Shown here in pieces: positions 19,904-28,218 of a DNA stretch of 64,000 bases. The notes below the pieces were generated by a model, which saw only the letters and a program-made list of their open reading frames with translations, ran no database searches and was not told the DNA's origin. The position numbers and the translations under genes were made by a program. The stretch's first letter is position 1, and each line of letters starts with the position of its first letter. Source of the DNA: Agrobacterium salinitolerans (GTDB lineage Bacteria; Pseudomonadota; Alphaproteobacteria; Rhizobiales; Rhizobiaceae). The stretch covers positions 62,001 through 126,000 of the forward strand of contig NZ_MRDH01000003.1 in assembly GCF_002008225.1 (NCBI RefSeq), in the 5' to 3' direction.

Positions 19904-20782
19904 GTGAGCGAAATCCGACTTTACGTCACCACGACCGAAATCCAGGCGGGTGAAATCCTCGATCTCATGTCGGACTATTTCGGCGAGGAGGATGTCGCGA
20001 TCGCCACCACCGAGGTGGATGAGAAGCGCGATATCTGGGAAGCTTCGGTTTATCTGATGGCCGATCAGGAAGAGGAGTTCCGCGAGCGCGTCAGCGCGCT
20101 GCTTGCTCCCGCATTTCCCGGTCTCGTCATCGAGAAGGAGACCGTTCCCGATGTCGACTGGATCGCCAAGTCTCTCGAGGGGCTGAAGCCGGTTCGGGCG
20201 GGGCGCTTCATCGTGCATGGCGCGCATGATCGCGACAAGGTGCAGGCGAACGATCTGGCGATTGAAATCGAGGCGGGCCAGGCTTTTGGCACAGGCCACC
20301 ACGGCACGACGGCAGGTTGCCTTGAGATGATTGAGGAGGTTCTGCGGGCGCGGACCGTGCGCAATGCGCTGGATCTCGGCACTGGCAGCGGCGTTCTGGC
20401 AATTGCTGTGCGCAAGATGCGTCCCATTCCCGTGCTTGCGACGGATATCGATCCCATCGCCGTGAAGGTGGCGAAGGAAAATGTGCGGCTGAACGGCATC
20501 GTGTCCGGGATGGCGCTGGAGACCGCACCGGGTTTCCACTCGGATGCCTTCCGCAAGCATGGTCCGTTCGATCTCATCATTGCCAATATTCTGGCGCGGC
20601 CGCTCATCAAGATGGCGCCGCAGCTTGTCACGCATCTGGCGCCCGGCGGCACCGTCATCCTGTCGGGCATTCTCGCCTCGCAGCGCTGGAAGGTGCTTTC
20701 AGCCTATAATGGCGCAAGGCTTTCGCATGTCCGCACCATCTGGCGCAATGGCTGGGTGACGCTGCATCTGCGCAAGGACTGA
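19904..20782 (+). CDS. prmA: Ribosomal protein L11 methyltransferase
   Basis: SAM-dependent methyltransferase of 292 residues that trimethylates ribosomal protein L11. It has an N-terminal substrate-recognition domain (about 1-100), a linker containing EAGQAFGTGHHGTT, and the class I methyltransferase motifs DLGTGSGVLAIAVRKM and NILARPLIKM. The start is GTG with few alternatives. It is followed 30 bases later by a hairpin whose T-tract faces the other strand. Confidence 0.93.
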   Translation: MSEIRLYVTTTEIQAGEILDLMSDYFGEEDVAIATTEVDEKRDIWEASVYLMADQEEEFRERVSALLAPAFPGLVIEKETVPDVDWIAKSLEGLKPVRAGRFIVHGAHDRDKVQANDLAIEIEAGQAFGTGHHGTTAGCLEMIEEVLRARTVRNALDLGTGSGVLAIAVRKMRPIPVLATDIDPIAVKVAKENVRLNGIVSGMALETAPGFHSDAFRKHGPFDLIIANILARPLIKMAPQLVTHLAPGGTVILSGILASQRWKVLSAYNGARLSHVRTIWRNGWVTLHLRKD

Positions 20783-20806
20783 AGCTTCAGCAGCATCCTT
20801 TCGGGC

Positions 20807-20836
20807 AAAAGAAAAGGCGGCGCTTTCGCGCCGCCT
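20807..20836 (-). terminator. Intrinsic terminator for the DUF1127-like gene
   Basis: A perfect 9-bp GC stem (20815-20823 with 20828-20836) with a 4-nt loop. On the minus strand it is followed by TTTTCTTTT, so it ends transcripts coming from the small gene at 20928-21101. On the plus strand the T-tract is missing, so it would at most slow prmA transcripts. Confidence 0.82.
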
Positions 20837-20927
20837 GGAAACCCGCGAGCATGGGAGGAGCTTGCTCAAGCGGGTCGACGTATTCCTGTTCGGCGCGGTG
20901 GAGGGAGGATCGCCGCGCCTGATGTCA

Positions 20928-21101
20928 TCAGAATACGTAGCTGGACTTTGCCTTGCGACGCAGATCGGCGCGGTTCATGCCGAGCGCTTCCAGCGACTTG
21001 TCGTCGAGGTTCAGAAGGGCGGCGTTGACATGGCGGCTGACCTGACGCTCGCGTGCTTCAACAACGCGATCGAAGGCGGTGCGGAGGAAAGATTTTGCCA
21101 T
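20928..21101 (-). CDS. Small arginine-rich DUF1127-like protein
   Basis: A 57-residue gene. It starts with ATG at 21101, with AAGGA 8 bases upstream, and its transcript ends at a strong terminator about 90 bases beyond the stop. The protein has many arginines and the core pattern LLNLDDKSLEALGMNRADLRRKA, which matches the DUF1127/YjiS-like signature (Leu-x-Asp-Asp ... Leu-x-x-Leu-Gly-x-x-Arg-x-Asp). The N-terminal half (FDRVVEARERQVSRHVNAALL) is a charged helix. DUF1127 proteins in Agrobacterium affect phosphate and carbon metabolism. The exact role of this one is unknown. It is divergent from the aminopeptidase P gene. Confidence 0.82.
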   Translation of the reverse strand: MAKSFLRTAFDRVVEARERQVSRHVNAALLNLDDKSLEALGMNRADLRRKAKSSYVF

Positions 21102-21394
21102 TGCTTCAAATCCTTGTTTGCCAGGAGAGTGTCTCTCTCGCTGTGTTGATCTGAAGATAAGCGATGTGTTTTTGTTTAGTTAGAGGGGATATGTCAGGTT
21201 AGATATGCGTCTGATGCATGTCGCTTCGTCTAGAGTATTACTTATTTCGCCAAATATGCACAATTTGTCGCCGCAATCCGATCTGTCATATATGGCTTGA
21301 AACCGGCTTTGTCCGCGTGGCATTGTCGTTGCGCGCCAATGATTTGACGGCGCAACCTTGCTGCTTTTCTCATGACAGTTCCCGAAAGACGCCC

Positions 21395-23236
21395 ATGTTC
21401 CAGACCTTCGAAAACAAATCCGCGCCGCAATTTGGCAAGGCCCGCGTCGAGACGCTGCGCGCCGGTTTCGATGCCCTTGGCATCGACGGTTTTCTGGTGC
21501 CGCGCGCCGATGAATATCAGGGGGAATATGTGCCGGAGTGTGCCGAGCGCCTGTCCTGGCTTACCGGCTTTACCGGTTCCGCCGGCATTGCGCTGGTGAC
21601 GCGCACGGAGGCGGTGGTTTTTGTCGATGGCCGTTATACGACGCAGCTCAAGTCGCAGGTCGATCAATCGATCTTCAGCGGCGGCGATCTGGTTGGCGCG
21701 CCGCCCTCCGTCTGGCTCGCCGAACATGCTCCACAAGGTTTCCGGCTCGGCATCGATCCGTGGCTGCACACCGGCGCGGAGTTGAAGCGGCTGGAAAAGG
21801 CGCTTGCCGGCAAGGGCGGTTCGGTCGTTCTCCTGGAAAAGAATCCGCTCGATGCCCTTTGGCAGGACCGTCCCTCCGAGCCGCTGGAGCCCGTCGTTAT
21901 CCAGCCAGAGGCCTTTACTGGCAGGCTGGCGAAAGAAAAGATCGCCTCGCTGGCGGAGACGGTCTCGGCAAAGGGCGCGGACGCCCTGCTGGTTACCGAT
22001 CCATCCTCCATCGCCTGGATTTTCAATCTTCGCGGCAACGACGTGCCGCACACGCCGCATCCGCTCGCCCGCGCCATCATCTATGCCGACGGCAGGGCGG
22101 ATATTTTTCTCGACAAGCGCAAGACGGGCATCGAGACCGAGGCCTATCTGGCGCAACTCGCGACACAATTGGCGCCGTCGAAGATCGCTGACCGTCTGCA
22201 TGCCATTGCAAGCGCCAAGGGCCGCGTCATGGTGGATGCGGACCTGACCCCGGTGGCGCTGACCGGCGCAATCACGGCGGCGGGCGGCTCTCTGATCGAG
22301 GAGGCCGATCCCGTTCGCCTGCCGCGCGCGCGCAAGAACAAGGCGGAGCTGGCCGGCTCGGCAGCCGCCCACGTGCAGGACGGCGCGGCCATGGTCGAAT
22401 ATCTCTGCTGGCTGGACCGCCAGCAGCCGGGCAGCGTCACCGAAATCGCCGCCGTCAAGGCGCTGGAAGCCGCTCGGGTCAAGGTGGGGCAGGGGCTGCA
22501 AAACCCGCTGAAAGACGTGTCTTTCGATACGATTTCAGGCGCCGGCGAACATGCCGCCATCATCCATTACCGCGTCACCACCGATACCGACCGCACACTT
22601 GCGGAGGGGGAGATGTTCCTCGTCGATTCTGGCGCCCAATATGTCAACGGCACTACGGACATCACCCGTACCATTGCAATCGGCGCCGTCCCGGAAGAGC
22701 AGAAGCGTTTCTTCACACTGGTGCTGAAGGGCATGATCGGTATCAGCACCGCACGGTTTCCGAAGGGAACGCGCGGTTGCGATCTCGATCCGCTGGCGCG
22801 CATCGCGCTCTGGAAGGCGGGGGTAGATTATGCCCACGGCACCGGCCACGGTGTCGGCTCCTATCTCTCCGTGCATGAGGGGCCGCAGCGCATTGCAAGG
22901 CTTTCGACGCAGGAGCTGCTGCCGGGCATGATCCTGTCCAACGAGCCGGGCTATTACCGCCCCGGTGCTTTCGGCATCCGCATCGAGAACCTGATCTATG
23001 TGCGCGAGGCGGAAGAGGTGGCCGGCGGTGACCAGCCGATGTTCTCCTTCGAGACGCTGACCTGGTGCCCTATCGACAACAGGCTTGTCGTCGTGTCCCT
23101 ACTGACTGACGAGGAACTCGGCTGGCTGAACGCCTACCACGCCGAGGTTCTGGAGAAGCTCTCGCCGCTCATCACCGATGAGGAGGTGAAAGCCTGGCTC
23201 GTTGCCGCCACGAAGCCGTTGGAGCGGGTCGCTTAA
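21395..23236 (+). CDS. Aminopeptidase P family metallopeptidase (M24B)
   Basis: Removes N-terminal residues preceding proline. It has 613 residues from the ATG at 21395 (MFQTFENK); the in-frame extension to 21218 carries no recognisable sequence. It has the long eukaryote-type (XPNPEP1-like) architecture: two creatinase N-terminal domains (about 10-140 and 170-320) and a C-terminal pita-bread domain from about 325. Metal ligands are seen in FLVDSGAQYVNGTTDITRT (two Asp), GTGHGVG (His) and the ILSNEPGYY (Glu) segments. Its stop codon overlaps the azlD stop on the other strand. Confidence 0.92.
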   Translation: MFQTFENKSAPQFGKARVETLRAGFDALGIDGFLVPRADEYQGEYVPECAERLSWLTGFTGSAGIALVTRTEAVVFVDGRYTTQLKSQVDQSIFSGGDLVGAPPSVWLAEHAPQGFRLGIDPWLHTGAELKRLEKALAGKGGSVVLLEKNPLDALWQDRPSEPLEPVVIQPEAFTGRLAKEKIASLAETVSAKGADALLVTDPSSIAWIFNLRGNDVPHTPHPLARAIIYADGRADIFLDKRKTGIETEAYLAQLATQLAPSKIADRLHAIASAKGRVMVDADLTPVALTGAITAAGGSLIEEADPVRLPRARKNKAELAGSAAAHVQDGAAMVEYLCWLDRQQPGSVTEIAAVKALEAARVKVGQGLQNPLKDVSFDTISGAGEHAAIIHYRVTTDTDRTLAEGEMFLVDSGAQYVNGTTDITRTIAIGAVPEEQKRFFTLVLKGMIGISTARFPKGTRGCDLDPLARIALWKAGVDYAHGTGHGVGSYLSVHEGPQRIARLSTQELLPGMILSNEPGYYRPGAFGIRIENLIYVREAEEVAGGDQPMFSFETLTWCPIDNRLVVVSLLTDEELGWLNAYHAEVLEKLSPLITDEEVKAWLVAATKPLERVA

Positions 23237-23547
23237 AGCAGCCCGAAATGCCTGATCGCGATGACGATCGCCCAGCCGATGGCGAGCATCGTCAGACCGG
23301 GAAAGCGCAGGCAGACCAGAAGCGCTGCCACCATGCCGATCTTCACCTCGTATCCGCCTTCGAAAAAGGCGGGTGCGACGAGCGTGGTCAAAACCGCCAC
23401 GGGAACTGCGTTCAATCCCGCCTCCATGCGCGGCGGGATGGATTTCATCCGTGTCATCAGCACATAACCGCCGATACGGGTGAGATAGGTGGCGATGGCG
23501 GCGAGCGCGATCAGGATCATCGTATCGGCGTGCAGCATGTCGCTCAT
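23233..23547 (-). CDS. azlD: AzlD family branched-chain amino acid exporter subunit
   Basis: Small inner-membrane protein of 104 residues with about 4 hydrophobic segments and the AzlD pattern TYLTRIGGYVLM near residues 20-31. It works with AzlC as a branched-chain amino acid exporter (the BrnFE-type pair). The start codon overlaps the azlC stop as ATGA, so the two are translationally coupled. It ends convergently with the aminopeptidase gene, sharing a TTAA stop region. Confidence 0.9.
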   Translation of the reverse strand: MSDMLHADTMILIALAAIATYLTRIGGYVLMTRMKSIPPRMEAGLNAVPVAVLTTLVAPAFFEGGYEVKIGMVAALLVCLRFPGLTMLAIGWAIVIAIRHFGLL

Positions 23548-24266
23548 GGTGTGTCCGCCTTGCTTTCGGGATTGGCCGCTTCACCGTTTGGTTTCGGCGG
23601 ATAGAGGACCGCAACGACAATTCCGGCAACCGCGCCGAGGCTGACATGCCAGGGCGAACCGACGAAATGATAGGCGACCGTCGCGCCGGCAGCGCTTGCC
23701 AGCATGACCGGATAGAAATTCTCCCGTTGGCGGAAGCTTAAGACCATGCCCATGAAATAGATCGGCAAAAGCACATCAAGCCCGATGGCTTTCGGATCGC
23801 CGACCATATTGCCGAGCGATGCGCCGAGAATGGTCATGGCCAGCCACAGCACATAGACCGGCGCTGCAAAGCCCATGTACCAGGAAAAGCCGACCGTGCC
23901 GGTATTTTCGTATTTTCTGACCGATTCGGCGAATTGCGGATCGACCAGCACGAAGAAGCCCGCAGCTTTTTGCAGGAAAGACCAGTTCGAGATCATCCGG
24001 GCAATGGCGGCGGAATAGAGGATATGGCGGAAATTGACGGCGAAGACAGATAGAACGATCAGCCAGGGGGCAACCTTCTGGCCGAACAATTCGATACCGA
24101 CGAGCTGGCTCGCGCCCGCATAGACGGTGCCGCTCATGATCGTGGCTTCGGTGACGCTAAGCCCGTTATCGACTGCGACCGCGCCAAACAGCGCACCGAA
24201 AGGGGCGGCGGAGAGGGCGATCGGGAAACCGCTCTTCAATCCCTCGCGAAAATCTGCATTGAACAT
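23544..24266 (-). CDS. azlC: AzlC family branched-chain amino acid exporter subunit
   Basis: Large subunit of the exporter, 240 residues, with about 7 hydrophobic segments. The N-terminal FREGLKSGFPIALSAAPFGALFG and the MSGTVYAGASQLVGIELF segment are characteristic of AzlC. Export of branched-chain amino acids is known for the family; the exact substrate here is inferred. It starts at ATG with GGAG about 9 bases upstream and heads the azlCD operon. No Lrp-type regulator is adjacent. Confidence 0.92.
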   Translation of the reverse strand: MFNADFREGLKSGFPIALSAAPFGALFGAVAVDNGLSVTEATIMSGTVYAGASQLVGIELFGQKVAPWLIVLSVFAVNFRHILYSAAIARMISNWSFLQKAAGFFVLVDPQFAESVRKYENTGTVGFSWYMGFAAPVYVLWLAMTILGASLGNMVGDPKAIGLDVLLPIYFMGMVLSFRQRENFYPVMLASAAGATVAYHFVGSPWHVSLGAVAGIVVAVLYPPKPNGEAANPESKADTP

Positions 24267-24448
24267 GTCTGGAAACTCCTTGCCGCCGCTCTATCGCCGT
24301 CCCGTCCGGCTGGCAAACGAATTGCATGAATGGATCGATTGATTAACTTGAAGCTTCCGGTACGGTAACGCCCGATATGGCCGGTGCCGGACGGACGGAT
24401 TCACCGCCTTCCTGCCGTATCCCTCAATAGTCAGACGATGGAAGATCG

Positions 24449-24685
24449 ATGCTGGAAAAGCAGGACAAGGCCGATCTGGCCGCACGCATCAGGGCTTATC
24501 TCGCCCGGGAGACCGAAGCCGAGATCGGCCAGCTGCAGGCGGAAATCTTTGTGGATTTTCTGGCCGAGGAGCTGGGGCATGTTTTTTATAATGAGGGGCT
24601 TAGGGATGCACATGCCGCGATCTTGAGACGCCTTGAGGATGCGGCAGGCGATATCGACGTGCTGGAGAAGCCGAAGCCGCGCTAA
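24449..24685 (+). CDS. DUF2164 family protein
   Basis: Small cytoplasmic protein of 78 residues, acidic and largely helical. The central pattern EIGQLQAEIFVDFLAEELGHVFYNEGLRDAHA matches the DUF2164 family, whose function is unknown. It stands alone between the divergent azlC and the convergent nicotinamidase gene. No signal peptide or membrane segment is visible. Confidence 0.8.
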   Translation: MLEKQDKADLAARIRAYLARETEAEIGQLQAEIFVDFLAEELGHVFYNEGLRDAHAAILRRLEDAAGDIDVLEKPKPR

Positions 24686-24784
24686 TGGCGCTCTCCTTCC
24701 TCATCCCTGTGCTCGTCACAGGCGGGAGGGGGAGTAAGGGATCCGCCCTGTCCGGTAGCGTTCGGTTTTTGAACCCGACGGGCC

Positions 24785-25411
24785 CTAGTCCCGCAAAATG
24801 TCGCGGCTTTTGAGAATGGCCGCGCCTTTTTCCCGCATCGTCGAAATCGCGGCCTTGATGCCCTGCGGATCGATGCCGCGGCTGGCATCTTCTATAAAAC
24901 GGACATTCACACCAGGCAGCATGTCGAGGGCATCGAGCACCGAAAAACTGACGCAATAATCGGTGGCAAGGCCGCACACGTCGAGTTGTGTGACACCCTG
25001 ACGGCTCAGATAGTCCGCCAGTCCCGTCGTCGCGCCCTGGTCATTGTCGCGAAAGGCGGAATAGCTGTCGACGGCGGGGTTTTCGCCCTTCTGCTGAATA
25101 TAATCGAAGGCGTCCGTTTTGAGGTCAGGGTGGAATTCTGCATCCGGCGTGCCCTGCACGCAATGGTCCGGCCACATCATCTGCGGTTTGCCGGAGAGTT
25201 CACCCATGTCGAAGGGTTTCTTGCCGGGATGCTGAGACGCGAAGCTGCCGTGATTTTCCGGGTGCCAGTCCTGTGAGGCGACGATGAGATCGTAGCCGCC
25301 ATTGTCGATCAGGGCATTGGCGATGGGTACGACCCTGTCGCCATCGGCAACGGCCAGATTTCCGCCCGGGCAAAAACCGTTCTGGATATCGATGAGCAGC
25401 AGCGCCTTCAT
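24785..25411 (-). CDS. pncA: Nicotinamidase
   Basis: Hydrolyses nicotinamide to nicotinate for NAD+ salvage. It has 208 residues. The catalytic triad is visible as Asp8 (LLIDIQNGFCPGG), Lys108 (QQKG) and Cys153 (GLATDYCVSFS). Metal ligands are Asp48 and His50 (SQDWHP) and His83 (WPDHCVQGT). These are the PncA-type positions, also seen in pyrazinamidase. It is monocistronic on the minus strand. No nicotinate phosphoribosyltransferase gene is nearby. Confidence 0.94.
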   Translation of the reverse strand: MKALLLIDIQNGFCPGGNLAVADGDRVVPIANALIDNGGYDLIVASQDWHPENHGSFASQHPGKKPFDMGELSGKPQMMWPDHCVQGTPDAEFHPDLKTDAFDYIQQKGENPAVDSYSAFRDNDQGATTGLADYLSRQGVTQLDVCGLATDYCVSFSVLDALDMLPGVNVRFIEDASRGIDPQGIKAAISTMREKGAAILKSRDILRD

Positions 25412-25869
25412 GATGTGCCTCCCTTTTCAGGGCAGGATGCCAAGCCGGCTTTGACGGATCAAGTCCCTTTCGACCCATCCGGCCGCCACAAGTGCGTCGG
25501 CCAGCTGTTTGCCTTGTCGCAGTCCTGCCGCATTTGCAGCAAATTTCTGGCCAAGTCGGAACTTACCTGAAAATGCGGCGGCGGAAATTTTTTGGGCCGA
25601 TGACGCCCCTTTTGAGGGGCGTTTTCCGGGACGATGCCGTGCGGATGCACGCAGTACCCGCGCAAGTCATTGTTTTGCCTTCGCCTTCCAATGTGCAGAC
25701 CTTAACGAAATATTTTTGCAGGGACTCGTAAACACTTTGGTTACCATAATTGGTCATGCTTCGAACCAGTCAGTTCCGAAACCGGCGTGGTGTTTGCCCG
25801 CCCTTCGGATGTCCAAAAATCCCTCCGGCGTCGGCCGGGTGTGCGTGAACGGTTCGAGTAACGAGTATC
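25412..25869. other. 458-base intergenic region with an orphan terminator
   Basis: Open frames here (for example 25509-25895 plus) look like chance: they show no recognisable protein pattern. The interval holds the pncA promoter, a strong hairpin terminator at 25603-25626 that does not follow any gene, and an AT-rich stretch at about 25700-25760 that probably contains the promoter of the DUF2778 gene. Confidence 0.5.
25603..25626 (+). terminator. Orphan intrinsic terminator, possible end of a small RNA
   Basis: An 8-bp perfect stem (25603-25610 with 25615-25622) with a TTTG loop and a short T-run on the plus strand. No plus-strand gene lies upstream within 900 bases, so it may end a small RNA or a short antisense transcript. 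A TTGACG hexamer at 25451-25456 could be a -35, but the matching -10 is poor. Confidence 0.5.
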
Positions 25870-27156
25870 ATGGCGTTTTCTGCTGCGGCCTATAATGGCG
25901 CCGGTCTTGCCGGTTCGTATTCCGTCAAAAGAGGCAAATCCTTTTCGTTCGGCCGAATGTCCGCTCTTCTCGGCGGCGGCGCCTTTGCCAGCCTTTTCGC
26001 CTTTGCTGCCTTCGCCTCGCTGCACAGCATGGCTGCCGCTTCGCATGGTGTCGGGCAGTTTGAAAAGACGCTGGTGACGCGATTCGCTTCCACTGAGACG
26101 GCAATTGCCCACGCGGCCGGGCGGGATATTCACGTGCGCAAGTTTTCCCGTTTGAGCGACCACAGCCATGGCCAGCAGAAGGCGGTTCGCCTCGCCGGCA
26201 TCCTGCCCGAGATCGGTGCGAAGGAATTCGGCGAGCGCTTTGGCGCGGCTGCCAATGCAAAAGGGCAGGCGACGGTGACGCAGCTTGCCGCGCTCAAGCC
26301 GTCGGCGATCGTCGATTCGGCGCTGGGTCGCACCTCCGAGGTTGCCTATCAGGGCGCCGTTCCGCAGCATCCGGCATTTGAAGTGGCGCTGGCGCGGCCG
26401 CAGATCGAGGAAGAGGCAAGCAGCCTGCTGCCCGATGATGTGCCGCTGCCAAGCTTCCGTCCCGAGGTTGCGACGGCTCAGACCGTTGAACCGTCACCGC
26501 GTCCCGCGGCACCGTCCAAGACCGATGAACATGGTCCGGCCGTTGCTTCGGCACCGGCTTTCGATGCGCCGGTTCCCCTGAGGGCGCCTGCGCCGCCGAA
26601 GCAGAGCACCGGCGCCATGCTCGCTTTTGCGAAGCCTGACAATCCGATACGTGAACCGAGCAAGATGGATGCGGTTCCGTGGCCGGATCGCGGCAACGGC
26701 ACGGCGATCTACGATATTTCCTCCGGTATCGTGCATATGCCGAATGGCGAGAAGCTCGAAGCGCATTCCGGCATTGGCAAAATGCGCGACAATCCCGATT
26801 ACGTGCATGTGAAGATGCGCGGCTCGACGCCGCCTTCCAGCTATCGTCTGACGATGCGCGAGGCGCGGTTCCACGGCGTTGAAGCCATTCGCCTGACGCC
26901 CGAAAACGGTGTTAACCCGCATGGCCGTGACGGTCTTCTGGCGCATACCTACATGCTGGCGAAACGCGGCGAATCGAATGGCTGCGTGGTATTTCGCGAT
27001 TACCCGCGCTTTCTGGCGGCCTTCAAGCGTGGCGAAGTCAAGCGCATGGTCGTGGTGCCGAAGTTGAACGGCAACCGCCCGACACTTGCGAGCAGCGGCG
27101 GTAAAAGCGGCGGCAAGACATTGCTCGGCATGTTCTCGCGCGACAGCAATTCCTGA
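25870..27156 (+). CDS. DUF2778 (Tlde1-like) domain protein with membrane anchor
   Basis: Protein of 428 residues in three parts: an N-terminal hydrophobic anchor (about 33-52), a long Ala/Pro-rich spacer (about 100-265) and a C-terminal DUF2778 domain (about 270-395). The domain contains His359 and the SNGC motif at 369-372, resembling the His/Cys active site of L,D-transpeptidases and of the Tlde1 toxin family, which cut or exchange peptidoglycan cross-links. The anchored layout suggests periplasmic action on the cell's own wall rather than secretion. No immunity-like or type VI secretion gene is adjacent. Function is inferred. Confidence 0.72.
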   Translation: MAFSAAAYNGAGLAGSYSVKRGKSFSFGRMSALLGGGAFASLFAFAAFASLHSMAAASHGVGQFEKTLVTRFASTETAIAHAAGRDIHVRKFSRLSDHSHGQQKAVRLAGILPEIGAKEFGERFGAAANAKGQATVTQLAALKPSAIVDSALGRTSEVAYQGAVPQHPAFEVALARPQIEEEASSLLPDDVPLPSFRPEVATAQTVEPSPRPAAPSKTDEHGPAVASAPAFDAPVPLRAPAPPKQSTGAMLAFAKPDNPIREPSKMDAVPWPDRGNGTAIYDISSGIVHMPNGEKLEAHSGIGKMRDNPDYVHVKMRGSTPPSSYRLTMREARFHGVEAIRLTPENGVNPHGRDGLLAHTYMLAKRGESNGCVVFRDYPRFLAAFKRGEVKRMVVVPKLNGNRPTLASSGGKSGGKTLLGMFSRDSNS

Positions 27157-27217
27157 GCTTTCGTGATTCTGTGCATTCTCCGGGCGTAGAGCCGTTGCGA
27201 CTTCTGTTGGAAATGCT

Positions 27218-27643
27218 CTAGCGGCCGCGCCGCTGTGTCAGCACCATACCGGCGATGATGAGCAGGATGCCGAGTGCGCTTGCCCAGAGTTTCGGCGGAT
27301 GGTCGCCGAAAAGATCGAGAACCACGCCTGAAACCATCTGGCCGCTGATGACCAGAAGGGCGGTATTGACCGCACCGATGCGCGGAATGAGCCAGCTTCC
27401 CGAAGCGATGAAGACGACGCCGATAGGCCCGCCGATAAAGGCAAGCCAGGGCGCATCGGCTGCGCCCGGCGGAATGAGGCCGCCGACGATGAGGCCGATG
27501 ACCGTCAGCACGGCGAAACCGACGATATGGTTCCAGAACGACGCGATGAGCGGCGAGTTTGACAGGCTGAGGCGGCCGTTGATCTGGCGGCTCAGCGCCA
27601 CGAAGACGCCGCCGGTAAAAGCCATGGCGATCCAGGCGATCAT
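27218..27643 (-). CDS. YdcZ-type (DUF606) DMT transporter, second half-sized subunit
   Basis: Membrane protein of 141 residues with about 5 hydrophobic segments, matching the YdcZ/DUF606 branch of the drug/metabolite transporter superfamily (SRQINGRLSLSNSPLIASFWNHIVG near the N-terminus). Its start overlaps the stop of the preceding YdcZ-type gene as ATGA. Two tandem half-size proteins suggest a heterodimeric transporter. The substrate is unknown. Confidence 0.8.
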   Translation of the reverse strand: MIAWIAMAFTGGVFVALSRQINGRLSLSNSPLIASFWNHIVGFAVLTVIGLIVGGLIPPGAADAPWLAFIGGPIGVVFIASGSWLIPRIGAVNTALLVISGQMVSGVVLDLFGDHPPKLWASALGILLIIAGMVLTQRRGR

Positions 27644-28122
27644 GTCGTTCTCCCGACAAGGATGATAAGCGCGCTGCCGCAGAGAATGAGCGCTACCGCC
27701 GCCATGTCCCGCAGGTCCGGCTTTCTTTTGGGCAGGCCGAACAGGCCGAAGAGATCAGCCAGCAGGCTGAAAATCACCTGTCCGCCAAGCCCGAGCGCAA
27801 TGGTGCCGGAGAGCGCCAAAGGCGAATTGACGGCGGTGGAGGTGAGAATGACGATGGCCGCACCCACGACCCCGCCGCAATAGGCCCATAACGGCGCTTT
27901 CGGTTTTTCTGCCACGCCGGCGTCTTTCTTCGGACGCATGATGGCGAGATAGATCAGCGCTGCCACCGTGCCGGTGCCATGCGCTGTCCAGGACGAAAAC
28001 AGCGCATTGCCGTAATGGGCAAGCTGACCGTTGAAATGCACCATCAATGTCAAAAGACAGCCGCTTGCGAAGGCGGCGGTGAGATGTAGCGGGTTGAGGC
28101 GAGGATGCGTCGTGTTTGTCAT
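27640..28122 (-). CDS. YdcZ-type (DUF606) DMT transporter, first half-sized subunit
   Basis: Membrane protein of 160 residues with about 5 hydrophobic segments. The opening HFNGQLAHYGNALFSSWTAHGTGTV is the equivalent of the VNGRL...F..H..G motif in its partner. The start could also be GTG at 28143. The ATG at 28122 is preferred because it begins closer to the conserved part, although neither has a clear ribosome-binding site. It is translationally coupled to the downstream partner. Confidence 0.78.
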   Translation of the reverse strand: MTNTTHPRLNPLHLTAAFASGCLLTLMVHFNGQLAHYGNALFSSWTAHGTGTVAALIYLAIMRPKKDAGVAEKPKAPLWAYCGGVVGAAIVILTSTAVNSPLALSGTIALGLGGQVIFSLLADLFGLFGLPKRKPDLRDMAAVALILCGSALIILVGRTT

Positions 28123-28218
28123 GGCCGGCCGAATTTTGTTCACGCTCGGAAGCGTTATCGCATCGGCGCCGCAAGCGAAATCGAATTCTCCATGTTTCCT
28201 GAATTCATACGGAGAGCG

